NCBI RefSeq assembly: GCF_014712225.1
Contig: NZ_JACXBW010000018.1
Location: 24,321 to 88,320 of the forward strand
Direction of reading: 5' to 3'
DNA from: Pseudarthrobacter sulfonivorans
Lineage (GTDB): Bacteria > Actinomycetota > Actinomycetes > Actinomycetales > Micrococcaceae
DNA length: 64,000 bases
Part shown: in pieces, positions 24,172-31,959 of the stretch
Position numbering within the stretch: the stretch's first letter is position 1
Layout: each line of letters opens with the position of its first letter
Position numbers and translations under genes: made by a program
The notes under the pieces: model-generated
The model's input: the letters and a program-made list of their open reading frames with translations, nothing else
Database searches by the model: none
What the model was told of the DNA's origin: nothing

Positions 24172-25707
24172 CTATTTAAGGCTTTCCGGCAGGTGTTCCG
24201 GTCCGGGCGGGAGGTTGGCGGTGGCGGGTCCGTGGATGACGGTGCCGTCGGCGGCGAACCGGGAACCGTGGCAGGGGCAGTCCCACGTGGTTTCTGCGGC
24301 GTTGAACTCGACGGTGCAGCCCAAATGCGTGCAGATGGCAGAGAGGGAGTGGACGCGCCCGTCGGCGTCCTTGAACACGGCAGTGCTCTCGCCGGCGACG
24401 TCGATGACGGTTCCTTCGCCGGGGGTCAGCGTGACGTGGCCTGGCTGCGGGCTGGTCTTGCCGGGCAGGCCCGGGGCCCGGCTCTCCTCTGCCAACCCGC
24501 CGGCATTGGCTGCCGGGGTGGTTCGGTTGCTGTTGAACACCGCGGCCCAGGGGTTCTCCCGGCCGCTGATGATGTCTGTGAGGATGAGGGCGGCAGCTGT
24601 TCCATTGGTCAGGCCCCACTTGCGCAGCCCGGTGATGACGTACAGGTGCCTGGCGTCCGCGGACATGAGTCCAACGTAGGGCAGCCCGTCCGCCGGCAAA
24701 TTGTCCTGGGTTGACCAGCGGTGGGTGACCTCACGGACACCGAGCCTGTCACGGGCGAAGGCGGCCAGCCTGCGGTACCGCCCGGCGCTATCACCGGCCT
24801 CGGACGCGGGATGGCCTTCCCCACCGGTCAGCACATAAGTCTGGCCCTCGATGCTGACCGTCAGGATGGAACGCATCGGTTCGTCGACGCTGATGAACGT
24901 GGCACCAAGCGGCGGAGTGTCCACGCGTCCGGCCACGATGTACGAACGATGCGCCTGGCACCGGGCGTCGAAACTGCCCTCGTCGGCGAACGGCACGTTC
25001 GTGGCGACGATGATGTCACGGGCCCGGACCGTGCCGCCCTCGGCGTCCACTTCGCCTGGGGTGCCGTCGTGGACCCGCAGCGCCCGGGTCTGTTCGAAGA
25101 CGCAGCTGCCATCCCCGTGGACCGCACGCGCCAGGCCCTGAAGGTACTTCACCGCATGGAACTGAGCCTGCCCGTCGAACCGGACCGCGCCCTTGACCGG
25201 GAACGGCAGCGGCACCTCCGCGGTGAAAGTCGCGGGCAGGCCGAGGCTCGCGGCGAGGTCCGCTTCGGCGCGGACTTGTTCGAGGGTTTCGTCGGATTCG
25301 GCATAGGTGTGGTTGGCGACGAGGCGGAAGTCGCAATCGACGCTCTCCGCAGCCACCACACGCTGTATGTGTTCGATCGCGCCCTGGTTGGCCTGGCCGT
25401 AGATGCGCGCGGTGTCCGTGCCGTGGTTGCGGGCGAGTTCGGTGTAGGCAAGCCGGTGGAGCGAGGTGACCTTGCCGGTGGTGTGGCCCGTGACGCCGGT
25501 TCCAACCCGTGCCGCCTCGATGACCGCGACAGTGTGCCCGGCTCGTTTGAGGGCCAACGCGGCTGTCAGTCCGGCGACGCCAGCTCCGATGACGGCCACG
25601 TCCGCCTCGATATCCCGGTCCAGCGCCGGATAGCCGGTCTCCCCGGCGGAGGCGAGCCAGAGGGACTCGGGTTCACCTTGTAGCGGGCCACCGCCTGATA
25701 TCTCCAT
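24172..25707 (-). CDS. FAD-dependent oxidoreductase fused to a C-terminal Rieske domain
   Basis: A 511-residue fusion. The N-terminal DAO-type FAD domain starts with DVAVIGAGVAGLTAALAL (about 28-46), followed by GTGVTGHTTGKVTSLH typical of this fused class, and closes with GLRKWGLTNGTAAALILTD near 385. The C-terminal 90 residues are a Rieske 2Fe-2S domain with CTHLGC and CPCHGSRF (Cys-His / Cys-His ligands). Fused proteins of this type are widespread and their substrates unknown; electrons probably flow between FAD and the Rieske cluster. The ATG at 25707 has GGGAGG 5 nt upstream. It is divergent from a second flavoprotein gene. Confidence 0.88.
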   Translation of the reverse strand: MEISGGGPLQGEPESLWLASAGETGYPALDRDIEADVAVIGAGVAGLTAALALKRAGHTVAVIEAARVGTGVTGHTTGKVTSLHRLAYTELARNHGTDTARIYGQANQGAIEHIQRVVAAESVDCDFRLVANHTYAESDETLEQVRAEADLAASLGLPATFTAEVPLPFPVKGAVRFDGQAQFHAVKYLQGLARAVHGDGSCVFEQTRALRVHDGTPGEVDAEGGTVRARDIIVATNVPFADEGSFDARCQAHRSYIVAGRVDTPPLGATFISVDEPMRSILTVSIEGQTYVLTGGEGHPASEAGDSAGRYRRLAAFARDRLGVREVTHRWSTQDNLPADGLPYVGLMSADARHLYVITGLRKWGLTNGTAAALILTDIISGRENPWAAVFNSNRTTPAANAGGLAEESRAPGLPGKTSPQPGHVTLTPGEGTVIDVAGESTAVFKDADGRVHSLSAICTHLGCTVEFNAAETTWDCPCHGSRFAADGTVIHGPATANLPPGPEHLPESLK

Positions 25708-25897
25708 CGAAACCTCCCATGACCCGGACGGATGGCAGTTCCTGCTGATCATCCGCCTTCCTCGGTGGAATATCAACGGTCCCCGGCGCCCTCCCCGCCG
25801 ACAGTATTCGCAGGTCAGCGGCCGACTGTGGAACATCCCGCCCCAGCGTCCTACGCTATGGGGAGGGGAGAGGCCGCGGTCACTGAGGAGCGCGGTG

Positions 25898-27232
25898 ATG
25901 AAGTGGATCAAGCCTGACAGCCCCGATTTTGACCAGGCCCGCAAGGTCTTCAATGCCATGATTGACAGGCGCCCGGCCGTCATTGCCCAGTGTTCAAATG
26001 ATGCCGAGGTTGCCGAGGCCCTCCGCTACGGACGCGAGAATTCCCTGGCCATTGCCGTCCGGGCCGGCGGCCACTCAGTGGCCGGCATGTCCACGAACGA
26101 CGGCGGCCTGGTGGTCGATGTCCGGCCCATGAAGACGATCGACGTGGATCCGGAATCCGGCATTGTCACGGTCGGCGCAGGCGTGACCTGGGGCGAGTTC
26201 GACCACGCCGCCCAGGAGCACGCACTGGCCGTGACCGGCGGACGCGCCTCCACCACCGGCGTCGCGGGCTTCACCCTCGGCGGCGGATCCGGGTGGCTGG
26301 AGCGCTCGTTCGGGTTCGCCTGCGACAGCCTCGTTTCGGTGAACCTGGTAACAGCCGACGGCGATCGGGTCACCGCGAGTGCCACGGAAAACCCCGAGCT
26401 CTTCTGGGCCTTGCACGGCGGCGGCGGGAACTTCGGCGTGGCCACGTCCTTTACGTTCCAGGCACACCGGCTCGGGCCCGTGGTGCAGGCCGGGATCTGG
26501 CTGTGGCCCGGCGAGGAGGCCACAGCTGTCACGCGGGCCTTCCGGGACCTGGCCCTCGCGGCCCCCGACGGCGCCGGCCTGGCACTGCTCTACCTGACCG
26601 CGCCGCCGGAGCCGTTTGTGCCCGAGCACCTCGTGGGGAAGATGGTCGTGGCCATCGGCTATGTTTACGCCGGCGACACCGAGGAGGGCTCCGAGCACGC
26701 CCGGCCCTTCCGCGAACTCGGGCCCGCCGTAGACCTGGTGGGCGACACTCCGTACGCCGAGTTCAACGGCTCCCTGGACGATCCGCCTGACCACTACAAC
26801 TACTGGAGCGCGGACCATCATGACGAACTGCCTGACGACGCCCTGGACCTGTTTGTGGACTCGGCCCGGAACCTCCCCGATGCCACATCCCAGCTGCTGG
26901 TCGCCCGCTGGGGCGGCGCCGTCGGCGGTAATGCGGGCGCGGCCACACCGCTGGTCAACCGCAACGCTGCCTGGGTGAGCCACCCGTACGGGATTTCCCC
27001 CACGCCCGAGGAGGGCCAGCGGGCCAAGACCTGGGTGAAGGACTTCCGCGGGAGGATCGCGCCGTACGCCACCGGCGGGGTGTGGCTGAACTTCATCGGC
27101 AACGAGGGGCAGGACCGCATCCGTGCCGCGTTCGGCGACGCGAACTATGCGCGGCTGGCCAGGGTCAAAGGGGACTTCGATCCGCAGAACGTGTTCCGGG
27201 GCAACCAGAACATCCTGCCGGCGGATTCCTGA
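25898..27232 (+). CDS. FAD-linked oxidase (BBE / VAO type)
   Basis: A 444-residue flavoprotein of the vanillyl-alcohol-oxidase/berberine-bridge fold. RAGGHSVAGMSTNDGGLVVD (about 51-70) contains the His that carries 8-alpha-histidyl FAD in this family; GVAGFTLGGGSGWLERSFG and NLVTADGDRVTASATENPELFWALHGGGGNFGV follow, and the BBE C-terminal segment YARLARVKGDFDPQNVF closes the FAD site. The Cys that gives a second covalent link in some relatives is absent (GGRASTTGVAG). It oxidises an unknown sugar, alcohol or phenolic. ATG at 25898 directly follows a GTG alternative at 25895; GAGG lies upstream. Confidence 0.88.
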   Translation: MKWIKPDSPDFDQARKVFNAMIDRRPAVIAQCSNDAEVAEALRYGRENSLAIAVRAGGHSVAGMSTNDGGLVVDVRPMKTIDVDPESGIVTVGAGVTWGEFDHAAQEHALAVTGGRASTTGVAGFTLGGGSGWLERSFGFACDSLVSVNLVTADGDRVTASATENPELFWALHGGGGNFGVATSFTFQAHRLGPVVQAGIWLWPGEEATAVTRAFRDLALAAPDGAGLALLYLTAPPEPFVPEHLVGKMVVAIGYVYAGDTEEGSEHARPFRELGPAVDLVGDTPYAEFNGSLDDPPDHYNYWSADHHDELPDDALDLFVDSARNLPDATSQLLVARWGGAVGGNAGAATPLVNRNAAWVSHPYGISPTPEEGQRAKTWVKDFRGRIAPYATGGVWLNFIGNEGQDRIRAAFGDANYARLARVKGDFDPQNVFRGNQNILPADS

Positions 27233-27265
27233 GTTCAGGCTCCGGGCGGCCTGTGCGTTCCGGAA

Positions 27266-27271
27266 TAGACT
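27266..27271 (+). promoter_or_regulatory. -10 box of a leaderless promoter
   Basis: TAGACT lies 6 nt before the ATG at 27278; no Shine-Dalgarno. Confidence 0.55.
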
Positions 27272-27277
27272 CTTCCC

Positions 27278-28147
27278 ATGGCGATTTACCTGGATCCGCC
27301 CCTGTGGCCTGCCCACGACACGCACTTTTCACACCTGGTCTCCGACACGTCGCTGGCGGAACTCCACGCCTTTGCGGCCGCGGCCGGCATCCCGGACCGG
27401 GCGTTCGACGGCGACCACTACGACGTCCCGGAGCGCCGGTTTGATGACCTCGTGGCCGCCGGCGCCATCCCGGTGGAAGCCCGGATATTGGTCCGTAAGC
27501 TCATCGCCAGCGGGCTGCGCATCCCTGCCCGGCAGCGCAGCAAATCCCTGAAAGTGCCGCTCCTGAACCGCTGGGAAAGCATCATGCCCGGCCACGACGC
27601 CCTCTTCCTGGACCTCCTGGACCGGTGGGGCGAGGAGCACCGGAAGTACCACGGCCGCACCCACCTCTTGGCCGTGCTCGAGGCCTTGGACATGCTCACT
27701 GATCCCGCCGAGCCGCCGCGGACCGTGCTGCTGGCGGCCTGGTTCCACGACGCCGTGTACCGCGGGGTCGCAGGCCAGGATGAGGAGCAGTCCGCCCAGC
27801 TCGCAGAGGACCGGCTGGCTGAGGCGGGGCTTCCGCCTGCCGAGGTCGAGGAGGTGGCGCGGCTGGTCATGCTGACGTCGGACCACCGCCCGGAACCAGG
27901 GGACGACGACGGCGCCCTCCTCTGCGACGCGGACCTCTCGGTCCTCGGCGGCGAACCTGGGCCCTACGCCAGGTACGTGGCTGCCGTCCGCGAAGACTAC
28001 GCGCACATCGGGGACGCCGATTTCGCAGCCGGACGCGCCGCCGTCGTACGCCAATTACTGGAACTGGACCCGCTCTTCCACAGCGCGCGGGCCCGGGAGC
28101 TGTGGCTCGACGCTGCCCGCCGGAACCTGCAGGGCGAGCTCGCCTGA
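27278..28147 (+). CDS. DUF4031 domain fused to an HD-like phosphohydrolase domain
   Basis: A 289-residue fusion. Residues 1 to about 90 match DUF4031 (MAIYLDPPLWPAHDTHFSHLVSDTSLAELHAFA; DGDHYDVPERRFDDLVAAGA). Residues about 100-285 form a helical predicted metal-dependent phosphohydrolase: YHGRTHLLAVLEAL, LAAWFHDAVY with the His-Asp pair, VARLVMLTSDHRP and LLCDADLSVLGGEP give a plausible H...HD...H...D metal site. The pairing suggests DUF4031 recognises a nucleotide-like compound that the HD domain hydrolyses; that is inference. Leaderless start from TAGACT. Confidence 0.8.
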   Translation: MAIYLDPPLWPAHDTHFSHLVSDTSLAELHAFAAAAGIPDRAFDGDHYDVPERRFDDLVAAGAIPVEARILVRKLIASGLRIPARQRSKSLKVPLLNRWESIMPGHDALFLDLLDRWGEEHRKYHGRTHLLAVLEALDMLTDPAEPPRTVLLAAWFHDAVYRGVAGQDEEQSAQLAEDRLAEAGLPPAEVEEVARLVMLTSDHRPEPGDDDGALLCDADLSVLGGEPGPYARYVAAVREDYAHIGDADFAAGRAAVVRQLLELDPLFHSARARELWLDAARRNLQGELA

Positions 28148-28185
28148 CCCTTTACGGCCGCATCGGCCGATGCAAGACTGCACGG

Positions 28186-28608
28186 ATGAACCTGCGCATC
28201 CAAGCTGTCAGCATCGATTCGACCGACCCCAAGGTGCCCGCCGATTTCTGGGAGAAAGCCTTGGGGTGGCGGCGGACGTACGAGGCGGCGGACGAGATTG
28301 TGCTGGAGCCGCCCGCTGGCAGCCCGGCCGACGGTGTCAGCCCGGACCTGCTGTTCCTGAAGGTTCCCGAGCGGAAAGAGCTCAAGAACAGGCTGCACCT
28401 GGATCTGCGGCCAGGCGATCAGGCCGCTGAAGTCCAGCGGCTGGAGGCCTTGGGTGCCACCCGGGCAGACGTTGGCCAGAGGCCCGAGGTGACCTGGGTG
28501 GTCATGGCTGATCCTGACGGCAACGAGTTCTGTGTGTTGCGTGCGCTGAAGTCCGAGGAGCTGGAAGCGCAGGGGCTGGTGCCCGGAGTGGAGGGGCCCG
28601 GCGCCTGA
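28186..28608 (+). CDS. Single-domain VOC protein
   Basis: A 140-residue glyoxalase-fold protein: IQAVSIDSTDPKVPADFWEKALGW at the start, LHLDLRPGDQAAEVQRLEALGAT in the middle and VMADPDGNEFCVLRAL near the end, with candidate metal ligands His and Glu. Substrate unknown. The ATG at 28186 has AAGACT 6 nt upstream (a leaderless-type spacing) and no ribosome site; the frame is open upstream into the previous gene but not family-like. Confidence 0.8.
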   Translation: MNLRIQAVSIDSTDPKVPADFWEKALGWRRTYEAADEIVLEPPAGSPADGVSPDLLFLKVPERKELKNRLHLDLRPGDQAAEVQRLEALGATRADVGQRPEVTWVVMADPDGNEFCVLRALKSEELEAQGLVPGVEGPGA

Positions 28609-28611
28609 CCG

Positions 28612-28636
28612 CCGCCGGCTGAATGGCTACCGGCGG
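28612..28636. terminator. Hairpin between convergent VOC and yccF genes
   Basis: CCGCCGG and CCGGCGG pair across an 11-nt loop, 4 bp after the VOC stop and overlapping the yccF end. No strong T-tract. Confidence 0.4.
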
Positions 28637-29031
28637 TAGGCGGTGATGAACGGCGTGCTGGTGGGAACAATCTGCTTGCCCAGCGGCATCAGGCTCACCG
28701 GGATGAGCTTCAGGTTGGCGATGGCCAGCGGGATGCCGATGATGGTGACCGCCATGGCGAAGGCCGTGACCACGTGCCCGATCGCGATCCAGATGCCCGC
28801 CACCACCAGCCAGATCACGTTCCCCAGGAGCGAGAACACGCCGGTTCCGCCCGGCTTGTCCACCACCATCCGCCCGAAGGGCCACAACGTGTACGCCGCG
28901 ATCCGGAACGAGGCGATGCCCCAGGGGATGGTCACGATCAGCAGGCAGCAGATGATGCCCGCAGCGAAGTAGCCCAGGGCAAGCCAGAATCCGCCGAAAA
29001 CGAGCCAGATGATGTTGAGCAGTGTCTTCAT
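28627..29031 (-). CDS. yccF: YccF-family inner-membrane protein
   Basis: A 134-residue membrane protein of the YccF family (two repeated DUF307 halves). Each half has a hydrophobic helix, then a TIPWGIASFRIAAYTLWPFGRMVV or TIIGIPLAIANLKLIPVSLMPLGKQIV segment, the family signature I-P-x-G/A. Function unknown. The ATG at 29031 is the natural start of the family; CACAAT lies 6 nt upstream, so translation may be leaderless. Confidence 0.9.
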   Translation of the reverse strand: MKTLLNIIWLVFGGFWLALGYFAAGIICCLLIVTIPWGIASFRIAAYTLWPFGRMVVDKPGGTGVFSLLGNVIWLVVAGIWIAIGHVVTAFAMAVTIIGIPLAIANLKLIPVSLMPLGKQIVPTSTPFITAYRR

Positions 29032-29126
29032 CTGTCCATTGTGCCTTGCCGGGTCTGACAAAAACCTAGGGGTCTGCCCTGATTGGTCCCTGAAATACTG
29101 GCCGGGATCGCGTGGGAACCCTTGGA

Positions 29127-29726
29127 TCAGCCCTTGGCGGCCTTGACGAACGCGCGGATCCTGTCCAGGTCCTTCACCCCGCGTGAGGCCTCGACGCCGG
29201 AGGAGACGTCCACGCCCCACGCGCCGGAGGCTGCGGCGGCGTCCGCCACTGTTTCCGGAGTCAGTCCACCGGCCAGCAGCCAGCTGCGGCCCTCAAGCGC
29301 TGCCACATCCAGCATGGAGGCGTAGTCCCAGGTTTCTCCGGATCCTGGCACTGCGGCATCAATCAACAGGAGCTCCTCGCCCCAGTCTTCGAACGCGTCC
29401 GCCGTGGCTGCCATGGTGACTGCCCTGACCAGCTTCATGCCGGCGTCGTGCACCGTGGCGACGTCTTCCGGGGTGAGGTCCCCGTGGAGCTGGATCCACT
29501 CGAGTCCGGCGGCGCGGGCGATGGCAAGGGCATCGGACACAGGTTCATGCCGGAATACCCCGATGGCGGCCACCCCGGCAGGCACGCCGGTAAGGAGCCC
29601 GGAAACCTGGGAGGGTGAGACCGCCCGCGGGCTGGCCGTCAGCACGAACCCGACGGCGTCCGCCCCGGCCTCGACGGCAACGCGGACCGATTCCGATGTA
29701 CTCAGACCACATATTTTGACGAACAT
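29127..29726 (-). CDS. trpF: Phosphoribosylanthranilate isomerase TrpF
   Basis: This enzyme isomerises N-(5-phosphoribosyl)anthranilate to CdRP in tryptophan synthesis. The 199-residue TIM barrel shows VKICGLSTSE with the catalytic Cys, GADAVGFVLTASPRAVSP, IQLHGD, a catalytic Asp in LLIDAAVPGSG, LAGGLTPE and GVDVSSGVE, the standard order. The ATG has GAAGGAG 7 nt upstream. It is not next to other trp genes, a stand-alone placement worth noting because many Actinobacteria rely on the dual-function PriA instead. Confidence 0.93.
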   Translation of the reverse strand: MFVKICGLSTSESVRVAVEAGADAVGFVLTASPRAVSPSQVSGLLTGVPAGVAAIGVFRHEPVSDALAIARAAGLEWIQLHGDLTPEDVATVHDAGMKLVRAVTMAATADAFEDWGEELLLIDAAVPGSGETWDYASMLDVAALEGRSWLLAGGLTPETVADAAAASGAWGVDVSSGVEASRGVKDLDRIRAFVKAAKG

Positions 29727-29855
29727 TCCCGGCTCCTTCAGGCTCTCTTCGCGATGTCCCCCGGGAGGAGACTAGCAGGGATCGGGGTCTGAGCGGACGG
29801 TGCCGTCATAACGGGCTGCCGCCGGCGGCCTGCCGAACGAACCGGCCCGACAAAC

Positions 29856-29861
29856 TAGGCT
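29856..29861 (+). promoter_or_regulatory. -10 box of a leaderless promoter
   Basis: TAGGCT lies 6 nt before the ATG at 29868. Confidence 0.55.
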
Positions 29862-29867
29862 GGACGA

Positions 29868-30515
29868 ATGGAGATCATCCGCTTCGCAGAACTCAGGTCC
29901 GAACCGTGGCGCAACGGCGGCGGGGTGACCCGTGAACTGGCCAGCCATCCCAAGGCGGCCTCGGCGCAGGACGGCGCCTGGGACTGGCGGGTCAGCATCG
30001 CCGACGTCACCAAGGCCGGGCATTTCTCGGCGTTTCCGGGCATGGAGCGTGTGCTGACCGTGGTGGAGGGTGAACTGCTCCTGCTCACCGTGGACGGCGC
30101 CGAGCATCCGCTGGAAAAGTACCGTCCTTTCAGGTTCTCCGGTGACGCTGCAGCGCACGGCGCCCTGCCCACCGGCGACATCCGGGACCTCAACGTCATC
30201 ACCCGGGCCGGCTCGTTCAAGGGCTTCACGTCCATCATTGAGCTGTCCAAGAAACGCGCGCACCCGGTTTTTGGGGGTCAGCTCGCGGTGCTTTTGCAGG
30301 GCCAGGCCACGGTCAGCCCCGGCGCTGCAAACGCTGCCGGGTCCGGCGCGGCTGCGAGCGCCGAGGACGGTGCCGAGGGCGAAGCTGCCGCGGCCCCCGC
30401 GGAACCCGAGGCACTCAACCGCTACGACGCCGTCGTCGGATCCGATACCCGCTCCCCAGAGGTCCTGGGCCGCGGCTTCCTGGCCGTGGTTTCGATCGAC
30501 CGCGTGGAGGGCTGA
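29868..30515 (+). CDS. HutD/Ves-family protein
   Basis: A 215-residue cupin-fold protein: EPWRNGGGVTRELASHP (residues 13-29) and WDWRVSIADVTKAGHFSAFPGMERVLTVVEG are the HutD/Ves signatures. HutD proteins often accompany histidine utilisation genes, where a regulatory role is proposed; none are nearby here. An Ala/Gly/Glu-rich insertion of about 35 residues (about 147-180) interrupts the C-terminal half and probably loops out. Leaderless start from TAGGCT. Confidence 0.85.
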   Translation: MEIIRFAELRSEPWRNGGGVTRELASHPKAASAQDGAWDWRVSIADVTKAGHFSAFPGMERVLTVVEGELLLLTVDGAEHPLEKYRPFRFSGDAAAHGALPTGDIRDLNVITRAGSFKGFTSIIELSKKRAHPVFGGQLAVLLQGQATVSPGAANAAGSGAAASAEDGAEGEAAAAPAEPEALNRYDAVVGSDTRSPEVLGRGFLAVVSIDRVEG

Positions 30516-30585
30516 CGGGGCTGCAGGCTAGCCTCGCCTTCGTTACCTGAGCCTTTCCACACTGGTGCGTCTCTGGCCGCGCTCC

Positions 30586-30591
30586 TAGACT
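30586..30591 (+). promoter_or_regulatory. -10 box of a leaderless promoter
   Basis: TAGACT lies 6 nt before the ATG of the ferritin gene at 30598. Confidence 0.55.
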
Positions 30592-30597
30592 CGGGCT

Positions 30598-31128
30598 ATG
30601 ACTTCCACGCCCTTCAATGCGCTCCTGTCCACCCAGATCGGTAACGAGTTCGCGGCCTCGCAGCAGTACATCGCGGTGGCCACGTGGTTCGCCAACCAGG
30701 ACCTTCCGCAACTGGCCCGCTACTTCTACCGGCAGTCGGTGGAGGAACGGAACCACGCCATGATGATGGTCCAGTACATGCTGGACCGAGACATCGTCTT
30801 CTCCATCCCGGGCGTCCCCGCCGTGCGGAACGACTTCGCCAACGTGACCGAGCCGCTGGCCCTGGCCCTGCAGCAGGAGAAGGAAGTGACCGCCAACATC
30901 GAGGCCCTCTTCCGCGCCGCCCGCGCCGAGGACGACGCCCTGGGTGAGCAGTTCATGCTCTGGTTCCTCAAGGAGCAGGTGGAGGAAGTCGCCTCCATGA
31001 CCACCCTCCTGAACATCGCCGAACGCGCGGACAACCTCTTCGACATCGAGAACTTCATCGCCCGTGAAACCATCGGCGACGGCGGCCGCGACTCCTCCGC
31101 CCCCGAAGCTGCCGGCGGCGCGCTCTAG
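30598..31128 (+). CDS. Non-haem ferritin (Ftn/BfrB type)
   Basis: A 176-residue iron-storage protein that should form a 24-subunit shell and oxidise Fe(II). The four-helix bundle holds ferroxidase ligands: Glu in GNEFAASQQYIAVATWF (about residue 17), EERNHA with Glu and His (about 50-54), Glu in QEKEVTANIEALF (about 95) and Q/E in WFLKEQVEEVASM (about 127-131). No haem-binding Met typical of bacterioferritin is evident. The acidic/Gly-rich tail is variable. The leaderless promoter TAGACT is the only regulatory sign; no IdeR box was recognised. Confidence 0.92.
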   Translation: MTSTPFNALLSTQIGNEFAASQQYIAVATWFANQDLPQLARYFYRQSVEERNHAMMMVQYMLDRDIVFSIPGVPAVRNDFANVTEPLALALQQEKEVTANIEALFRAARAEDDALGEQFMLWFLKEQVEEVASMTTLLNIAERADNLFDIENFIARETIGDGGRDSSAPEAAGGAL

Positions 31129-31211
31129 TCCCACCGGTGAGGCTGGCCACCAACCCGGCCACCCGCCGTCGGGGTTTGCTACGCTGGAAATAAGGCTCCG
31201 CAATCGGGCCT

Positions 31212-31252
31212 CCGGACGACGGTTCAGTACCCGGCACGCGACAAGACTGGCC
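31212..31252 (+). ncRNA. Guanidine-III (ykkC-III) riboswitch aptamer
   Basis: The 41-nt element reads CCGGACGA, 8 nt, TACCCGG, 6 nt, ACAAGAC-TGGCC. This reproduces the conserved blocks of the guanidine-III class known from actinobacteria: CCGGACGA at the 5' side, UACCCGG closing P1 with CCGG, and ACAAGAC forming the pseudoknot (CAGT at 31225-31228 with ACTG at 31246-31249). The Shine-Dalgarno AAAGGA begins 1 nt after the element and is followed by the SMR gene, so guanidinium binding probably controls translation. The downstream genes are Gdx-like exporters, fitting the known class. Confidence 0.85.
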
Positions 31253-31264
31253 AAAGGATCTGTC

Positions 31265-31588
31265 ATGTCGTGGTTAGTCCTCATTCTTTCCGGGTCGTTG
31301 GAGGCCGTCTGGGCAGCCGCCCTGCACCGAACCTTCGAGTCATCAGGCCGCCGCCGCGTCGCACCCGCACTCCTTTTCCTGGTCTCCGTCCTTGCCAGCA
31401 TGGCCGGCCTCGCCATCGCCATGCAGTCCATTCCCACCGGAACCGCCTACGCCGTCTGGGTGGGCGTGGGCGTGGTGCTGACCTCCGCGTACGCGATTCT
31501 CACCAAGGCTGAACGTCCGACGACGGCGCGCCTCCTGCTGCTCACGGGCATCGCTGCGTGCGTGGTTGGCCTGAAGGTGGTGGCGTGA
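31265..31588 (+). CDS. SMR-family guanidinium exporter subunit A
   Basis: A 107-residue four-helix small multidrug resistance protein. The essential membrane Glu is in LSGSLEAVWAAALHRTF (Glu13), and IPTGTAYAVWVGVGVVLTSAYAI is the Gdx-type third helix motif. Gdx proteins export guanidinium in exchange for protons; two-gene versions act as heterodimers. ATG at 31265 with AAAGGA 7 nt upstream, directly behind the guanidine-III aptamer. Its stop shares one base with the next start (TGATG). Confidence 0.9.
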   Translation: MSWLVLILSGSLEAVWAAALHRTFESSGRRRVAPALLFLVSVLASMAGLAIAMQSIPTGTAYAVWVGVGVVLTSAYAILTKAERPTTARLLLLTGIAACVVGLKVVA

Positions 31589-31950
31589 TGAACCCGCGTT
31601 CCGTTGCATGGCTGCTGCTCCTGGCCTCCGCCGTCCTCGAGGCGGTCTGGGCCACTGCTTTGGGCCTGTCCGACGGTTTCACCCGCCCGCTGCCCACCGC
31701 TGTCTTCGCCGTGACGTCCACGCTGAGCATGATCGGTCTGGGGCTCGCCATCCGAAGCATCCCGCTTGGCACCGCTTACGCCGTCTGGGTGGGGATCGGG
31801 GCTGCGTTGACGGTGGGCTGGGCAATGGCCACCGGCGTCGAACCCTTCAGCGTGCTGAAAGTCCTGTTCATCGCCGGGATTGTGGGCTGCGCGGCGGGCT
31901 TGAAGTCCCTGCCCGCTGAGGCCAGGGTCCGCGAGGACCAGCCGGTTTAG
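31588..31950 (+). CDS. SMR-family guanidinium exporter subunit B
   Basis: The 120-residue partner of the preceding gene. LASAVLEAVWATALGLSDGFTR carries the conserved Glu and the Gdx signature W-A-x-x-L-x-x-S-x-GFTR; IPLGTAYAVWVGIGAAL follows. Opposite membrane topologies are expected for the pair, as in other two-gene SMR systems. The one-base overlap TGATG couples its translation to subunit A. A C-terminal charged tail extends about 15 residues beyond the last helix. Confidence 0.9.
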   Translation: MNPRSVAWLLLLASAVLEAVWATALGLSDGFTRPLPTAVFAVTSTLSMIGLGLAIRSIPLGTAYAVWVGIGAALTVGWAMATGVEPFSVLKVLFIAGIVGCAAGLKSLPAEARVREDQPV

Positions 31951-31953
31951 GCT
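31948..31953 (+). promoter_or_regulatory. -10 box inside the SMR stop codon
   Basis: TAGGCT begins with the TAG stop of the SMR gene and lies 6 nt before the ATG at 31960, giving the kinase gene a possible leaderless promoter independent of the riboswitch. Confidence 0.5.
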
Positions 31954-31959
31954 TTTGCC

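Noticed and set aside
26026..26532. Antisense frames in the FAD-oxidase gene as a separate gene
   Set aside because: The sense frame has a full set of flavoprotein motifs; the antisense product shows no domain.
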